A DNA stretch of 7,107 bases. It comes from Candidatus Bathyarchaeota archaeon. Lineage in GTDB: Archaea > Thermoproteota > Bathyarchaeia > Bathyarchaeales > Bathycorpusculaceae. The notes below the pieces were generated by a model. The model saw only the letters and a list, made by a program, of their open reading frames with translations, ran no database searches and was not told where the DNA came from. The first letter of the stretch is position 1, and every line of letters starts with the position of its first letter. The stretch is from the NCBI GenBank assembly GCA_026014845.1, contig JAOZHM010000002.1, forward strand, positions 1 through 7,107. Direction: 5' to 3'. Shown here in pieces: positions 5,091-7,107 of the stretch. Position numbers and translations under genes: made by a program.

Positions 5091-5624
5091 CTAAGCTTTA
5101 TCGCTCTTGCTCAAGTCTCGAAGCCTGTTAACTCCATCAATTTCCTCTATGAAATCAGCCACACACTTCGGAACAAGCTTCCCCCAATCCTCCCCACTAA
5201 CCATTCTATTTCTGATATCAGTTGAAGAATACACTTTCCGCTTATGAAAACGGATAGATTTAACCTCGTATCCAGCCTCTACAAAAAGTCTCCGTTTCAG
5301 CGGTTCATTAGAATACACAACATCAAATTTCGGAGTATAACCCTCAACGACTGAAACCCACATCACATGCAAATCCAAGTCAGGCACAGGCACAACCCAA
5401 ACCCGCCTACAATCTATACCAGCCTCTTCCAAAGCCCTACGAACCATAACAAGCCTCTCACCAGCAGTAAAAGGACCATCAACATCATGACTATGCTGGG
5501 CACTACCTACAACAATCACAAGCTCATCAACCTCTTTTAAAACATCTCTTATCGCTTCAAGATGACCCAGATGAAACGGCTGAAACCTCCCAACAAAAAG
5601 CCCACGCCTAACCATTGAAACCAT
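5091..5624 (-). CDS. nadM: Nicotinamide-nucleotide adenylyltransferase, archaeal NadM type (copy B)
   Basis: ATP:NMN adenylyltransferase completing NAD synthesis. The 177 residues fit archaeal NadM closely: GRFQPFHLGH (12-21), VGSAQHSHDVDGPFTAGER (39-57) with the usual Ser-His after SAQ, MWVSVVEGYTPKFDVVYSNEPL (88-109), the ATP-binding YSSTDIRNRM (132-141), and the closing LVPKCV...IEEIDGVNRL region. It is more canonical than copy A and is probably the housekeeping enzyme. ATG 5624 and ATG 5615 are both possible starts. The TATA box at 5641-5649 predicts transcription starting near 5620, so translation from Met4 (5615) would be nearly leaderless, and no Shine-Dalgarno is seen. It follows the alkyltransferase gene by 36 bases on the same strand and may be partly co-transcribed with it, but carries its own promoter in that gap. 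Confidence 0.93.
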   Translation of the reverse strand: MVSMVRRGLFVGRFQPFHLGHLEAIRDVLKEVDELVIVVGSAQHSHDVDGPFTAGERLVMVRRALEEAGIDCRRVWVVPVPDLDLHVMWVSVVEGYTPKFDVVYSNEPLKRRLFVEAGYEVKSIRFHKRKVYSSTDIRNRMVSGEDWGKLVPKCVADFIEEIDGVNRLRDLSKSDKA

Positions 5625-5640
5625 CTCGCAATACTATTGC

Positions 5641-5650
5641 ATAAATAAAC
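5641..5650 (-). promoter_or_regulatory. TATA box for NadM-B
   Basis: The minus strand reads GTTTATTTAT in the 36-base gap after the alkyltransferase stop. Spacing predicts a transcript start at about 5620, between the two candidate ATGs, hence a leaderless or nearly leaderless message. Confidence 0.45.
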
Positions 5651-5660
5651 GAATTAACAT

Positions 5661-6260
5661 TTACTCTTCCCCAACCCGCTTCAACACTCGCTCAACAGGA
5701 AAAACCAAAAGCTTCCCACCACCAACGGAAATCTCTCGCTCAGAAGCGTAACCTCTGCTTTCGCGTTTCAAAATTCCAAGCTTCACAGGCACATTATCAT
5801 AGCCACCACCGTAACCGCCTAGAGTGAAGTCTGAACAAACAACCCTGTGACACGGAACAACCAGCGGAAACGGATTTGAAGCCATCACACGGCCAACAGC
5901 CCTAGGACCTCCACCAGCAGCTCGGGCAACAGAACCATAAGAAGCCACATAACCCACTGGAATCAAAGAAACCGTTTCAATCACCCTCCTAGCATAGTCC
6001 GAAAGATAGCTCTTTACCAGAGAAAGGCTATCGGAGTTACCTTTCCCGTCATAAATATTCTTCATTAAGACAATCACACGCTTGGCGAAAACCGAGGTTT
6101 TTTCTGAATGTTGAAATGGAACATTAAAAGGAAGGCTCTTCAATAAACTCTGTAAAGTCCTTTCTTCGCTAAAGGTAAACGTTGTGGCAAAAATTTCTTT
6201 TCTATCACAGGCAATCCCAAACCAGACACCTTCGATGTTTTCGATGTAAAGGCTTATCAT
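5661..6260 (-). CDS. ogt: O6-alkylguanine-DNA alkyltransferase (MGMT/Ogt family)
   Basis: DNA repair protein that removes alkyl groups from O6 of guanine onto its own cysteine, a suicide reaction. The active-site PCHRVV is present with Cys137. Upstream in correct register are the helix-turn-helix with IPVGYVASYGSVARAAG (100-116; Tyr108 being the base-flipping tyrosine), the arginine finger Arg120 in GPRAVGRVMASNPFP, and Asn129. The Arg-to-Cys spacing of 17 equals that in human MGMT. After the active site comes LGGYGGG (147-153). The first 90 residues form the poorly conserved N-terminal domain. Because the Cys is kept this is not an alkyltransferase-like (ATL) protein. The start is well supported: GAAAGGTGG at 6267-6275 with a 6-base spacer. 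It diverges from the proteasome gene across a 140-base shared upstream region. Confidence 0.93.
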   Translation of the reverse strand: MISLYIENIEGVWFGIACDRKEIFATTFTFSEERTLQSLLKSLPFNVPFQHSEKTSVFAKRVIVLMKNIYDGKGNSDSLSLVKSYLSDYARRVIETVSLIPVGYVASYGSVARAAGGGPRAVGRVMASNPFPLVVPCHRVVCSDFTLGGYGGGYDNVPVKLGILKRESRGYASEREISVGGGKLLVFPVERVLKRVGEE

Positions 6261-6266
6261 TTTATT

Positions 6267-6275
6267 CCACCTTTC
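6267..6275 (-). promoter_or_regulatory. Shine-Dalgarno of the alkyltransferase gene
   Basis: GAAAGGTGG on the minus strand, 6 bases before ATG 6260. It is a strong match to the archaeal 16S tail and fixes the start. Confidence 0.6.
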
Positions 6276-6333
6276 AAAAGTGTTATAGAAACAGCTAAGT
6301 ATTTAGCTATGCGGCAAAAGCAAAGCTCATCAA

Positions 6334-6361
6334 CAATAAAACAACATAATTAAACTTAATA
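6334..6361. promoter_or_regulatory. Divergent promoter zone between alkyltransferase and proteasome genes
   Basis: The zone is A/T-rich. On the plus strand TTAAACTTAATA (6350-6361) can serve as the psmB TATA box, giving a start near 6380. On the minus strand TTTTATTG (6334-6341) or TTTAATTA can serve the alkyltransferase gene. The exact boxes are uncertain. Confidence 0.3.
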
Positions 6362-6386
6362 GGTTGTCTTACATATACCAACCAGA

Positions 6387-6394
6387 AAAGGTGA
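6387..6394 (+). promoter_or_regulatory. Shine-Dalgarno of psmB
   Basis: AAAGGTGA ends 6 bases before ATG 6401. It supports this start and a leader-bearing message. Confidence 0.6.
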
Positions 6395-6400
6395 AACTAC

Positions 6401-7021
6401 ATGGAAAGGCAAAGACAGCAGTCTCAATATCCTTGGATTCCAGGCGCAACAACAGTTGGCGTAGTATGCCCAGAAGGCGTCATCTTAGCTTCTGAAAAAC
6501 GTGTTTCATACGGTTATCTAATCGTCAGCAAAGGCGGAAAGAAAGTTTTCAAGATCACCGACCGTATAGGTGCCGCTTGCGCCGGACTTGTTTCAGACAT
6601 GCAAATCCTCGTCAGAGAGGTAGAAGCCTACGCGAATCTATACAGCCTAGATGTGAGCAGACCGATCTCTGTAAGGTCAGCAGCAAAACTCATGTCAACC
6701 CTGCTCTTCAACCGAAGACTTGCGCCACTAATCACACAAACAATAGTGGGCGGACTAGACGAAGAAGGAGCAACACTTTACGCGCTGGACATCATGGGCT
6801 CAGTAATACCTGACAAGTATGCAGCTGTAGGCTCCGGAACACAAATTGCCATGGGATTACTCGAAGAAGGATACAAAGAAAACTTGACCATAGAAGAAGC
6901 AAAAAACCTAGTTACCAGATCCATAAAATCAGCCATAAGCAGAGACATCATGAGCGGAAACGGAATAGACTCCCTAACAATAACAAAAGACGGAATACGC
7001 GAAGAGTCGATGAAATTTTAA
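6401..7021 (+). CDS. psmB: 20S proteasome beta subunit, predicted non-catalytic (Thr1 to Ala)
   Basis: Beta subunit of the archaeal 20S proteasome, forming the two inner rings of the cytosolic degradation barrel. The N-terminal nucleophile fold is clear over 206 residues: GATTVGVVCPEGVILASEKR (15-34), VSKGGKKVFKI (42-52), YAAVGSGTQIAMGLLE (140-155) and SRDIMSGNGID (178-188). Aligning on the VG, Glu17, Lys33 and Asp/Ser (RDxxSG) landmarks of the mature enzyme, position 1 is Ala16 rather than the catalytic threonine; the other active-site residues are kept. This equals the classical inactivating T1A change and matches the non-catalytic beta type described in Crenarchaeota and related TACK archaea, which pairs with a catalytic beta encoded elsewhere. 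A 15-residue propeptide-like leader remains, though it should not be removed autocatalytically in the normal way. No alpha subunit or second beta lies in the window. Confidence 0.92.
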   Translation: MERQRQQSQYPWIPGATTVGVVCPEGVILASEKRVSYGYLIVSKGGKKVFKITDRIGAACAGLVSDMQILVREVEAYANLYSLDVSRPISVRSAAKLMSTLLFNRRLAPLITQTIVGGLDEEGATLYALDIMGSVIPDKYAAVGSGTQIAMGLLEEGYKENLTIEEAKNLVTRSIKSAISRDIMSGNGIDSLTITKDGIREESMKF

Positions 7022-7107
7022 ACCCAAAACTTTTTACACAGCTTAGCCCTCCTCTGAAATGCCCATCACTAACTGCTAAAGTGGGAAGATACCAAATTGT
7101 CATTTCA
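7022..7107. other. Spacer after psmB, no gene seen
   Basis: A T5 run at 7031-7035 just past the stop may act as a U-rich terminator for psmB. Nothing else in the last 86 bases can be supported as a gene. Confidence 0.3.

Noticed and set aside
6577..6813. Alternative plus-strand frame within psmB
   Set aside because: Overlaps the proteasome core fold in another frame; Arg/Thr-rich chance translation.

Overview
This 7.1 kb window is archaeal. It carries the archaeal NadM-type NMN adenylyltransferase (two copies), an archaeal proteasome beta subunit, A/T-rich TATA boxes about 20-40 bases before several starts, a mix of Shine-Dalgarno-led and apparently leaderless or short-leader starts, and GTG as well as ATG starts. 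The beta subunit is of the kind whose catalytic threonine is replaced by alanine, known from the TACK lineages (Crenarchaeota, Thaumarchaeota and relatives). With the mixed gene content this suggests a Bathyarchaeia-like genome, but that placement is inference, not proof.

Layout from left to right. A 48-residue basic protein gene (59-205, minus) has its own TATA box. Next comes a gene-poor stretch (206-708) with what looks like the remnant of an ECF-transporter S component, a strongly T-poor, A-rich tract and three copies of an 11-base repeat. A plus-strand run follows: a four-helix membrane protein (709), a SAM hydroxide adenosyltransferase (1295) and NadM copy A (2128). Everything from 2698 to 6260 then runs on the minus strand. 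In order of transcription these are: an O6-alkylguanine-DNA alkyltransferase (6260), NadM copy B (5624), a possible tiny membrane protein (5039), a PD-(D/E)XK nuclease-like protein (4877) overlapped by a CxxCxxCC cysteine-cluster protein (4404), a flavodoxin-like protein (3818) and a CinA/PncC-type NMN deamidase (3204). The proteasome beta subunit (6401, plus) diverges from the alkyltransferase.

The connecting theme is pyridine nucleotide metabolism. PncC would turn NMN into nicotinate mononucleotide, and NadM adenylates the mononucleotides to dinucleotides. One NadM copy converges on pncC and the other lies 1.9 kb beyond it. The SAM hydrolase makes adenosine and methionine, so the plus-strand run couples turnover of an adenosyl cofactor with dinucleotide synthesis; that link is only inferred.

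The most unusual signal is the cysteine-cluster gene. Its reading frame is interrupted by a single in-frame UGA exactly where the family expects a conserved cysteine, and the remaining 67 codons, including the C-terminal cysteine motif, are intact. This is either a very recent nonsense change (or read error) at a Cys codon, or a selenocysteine-type recoding site.
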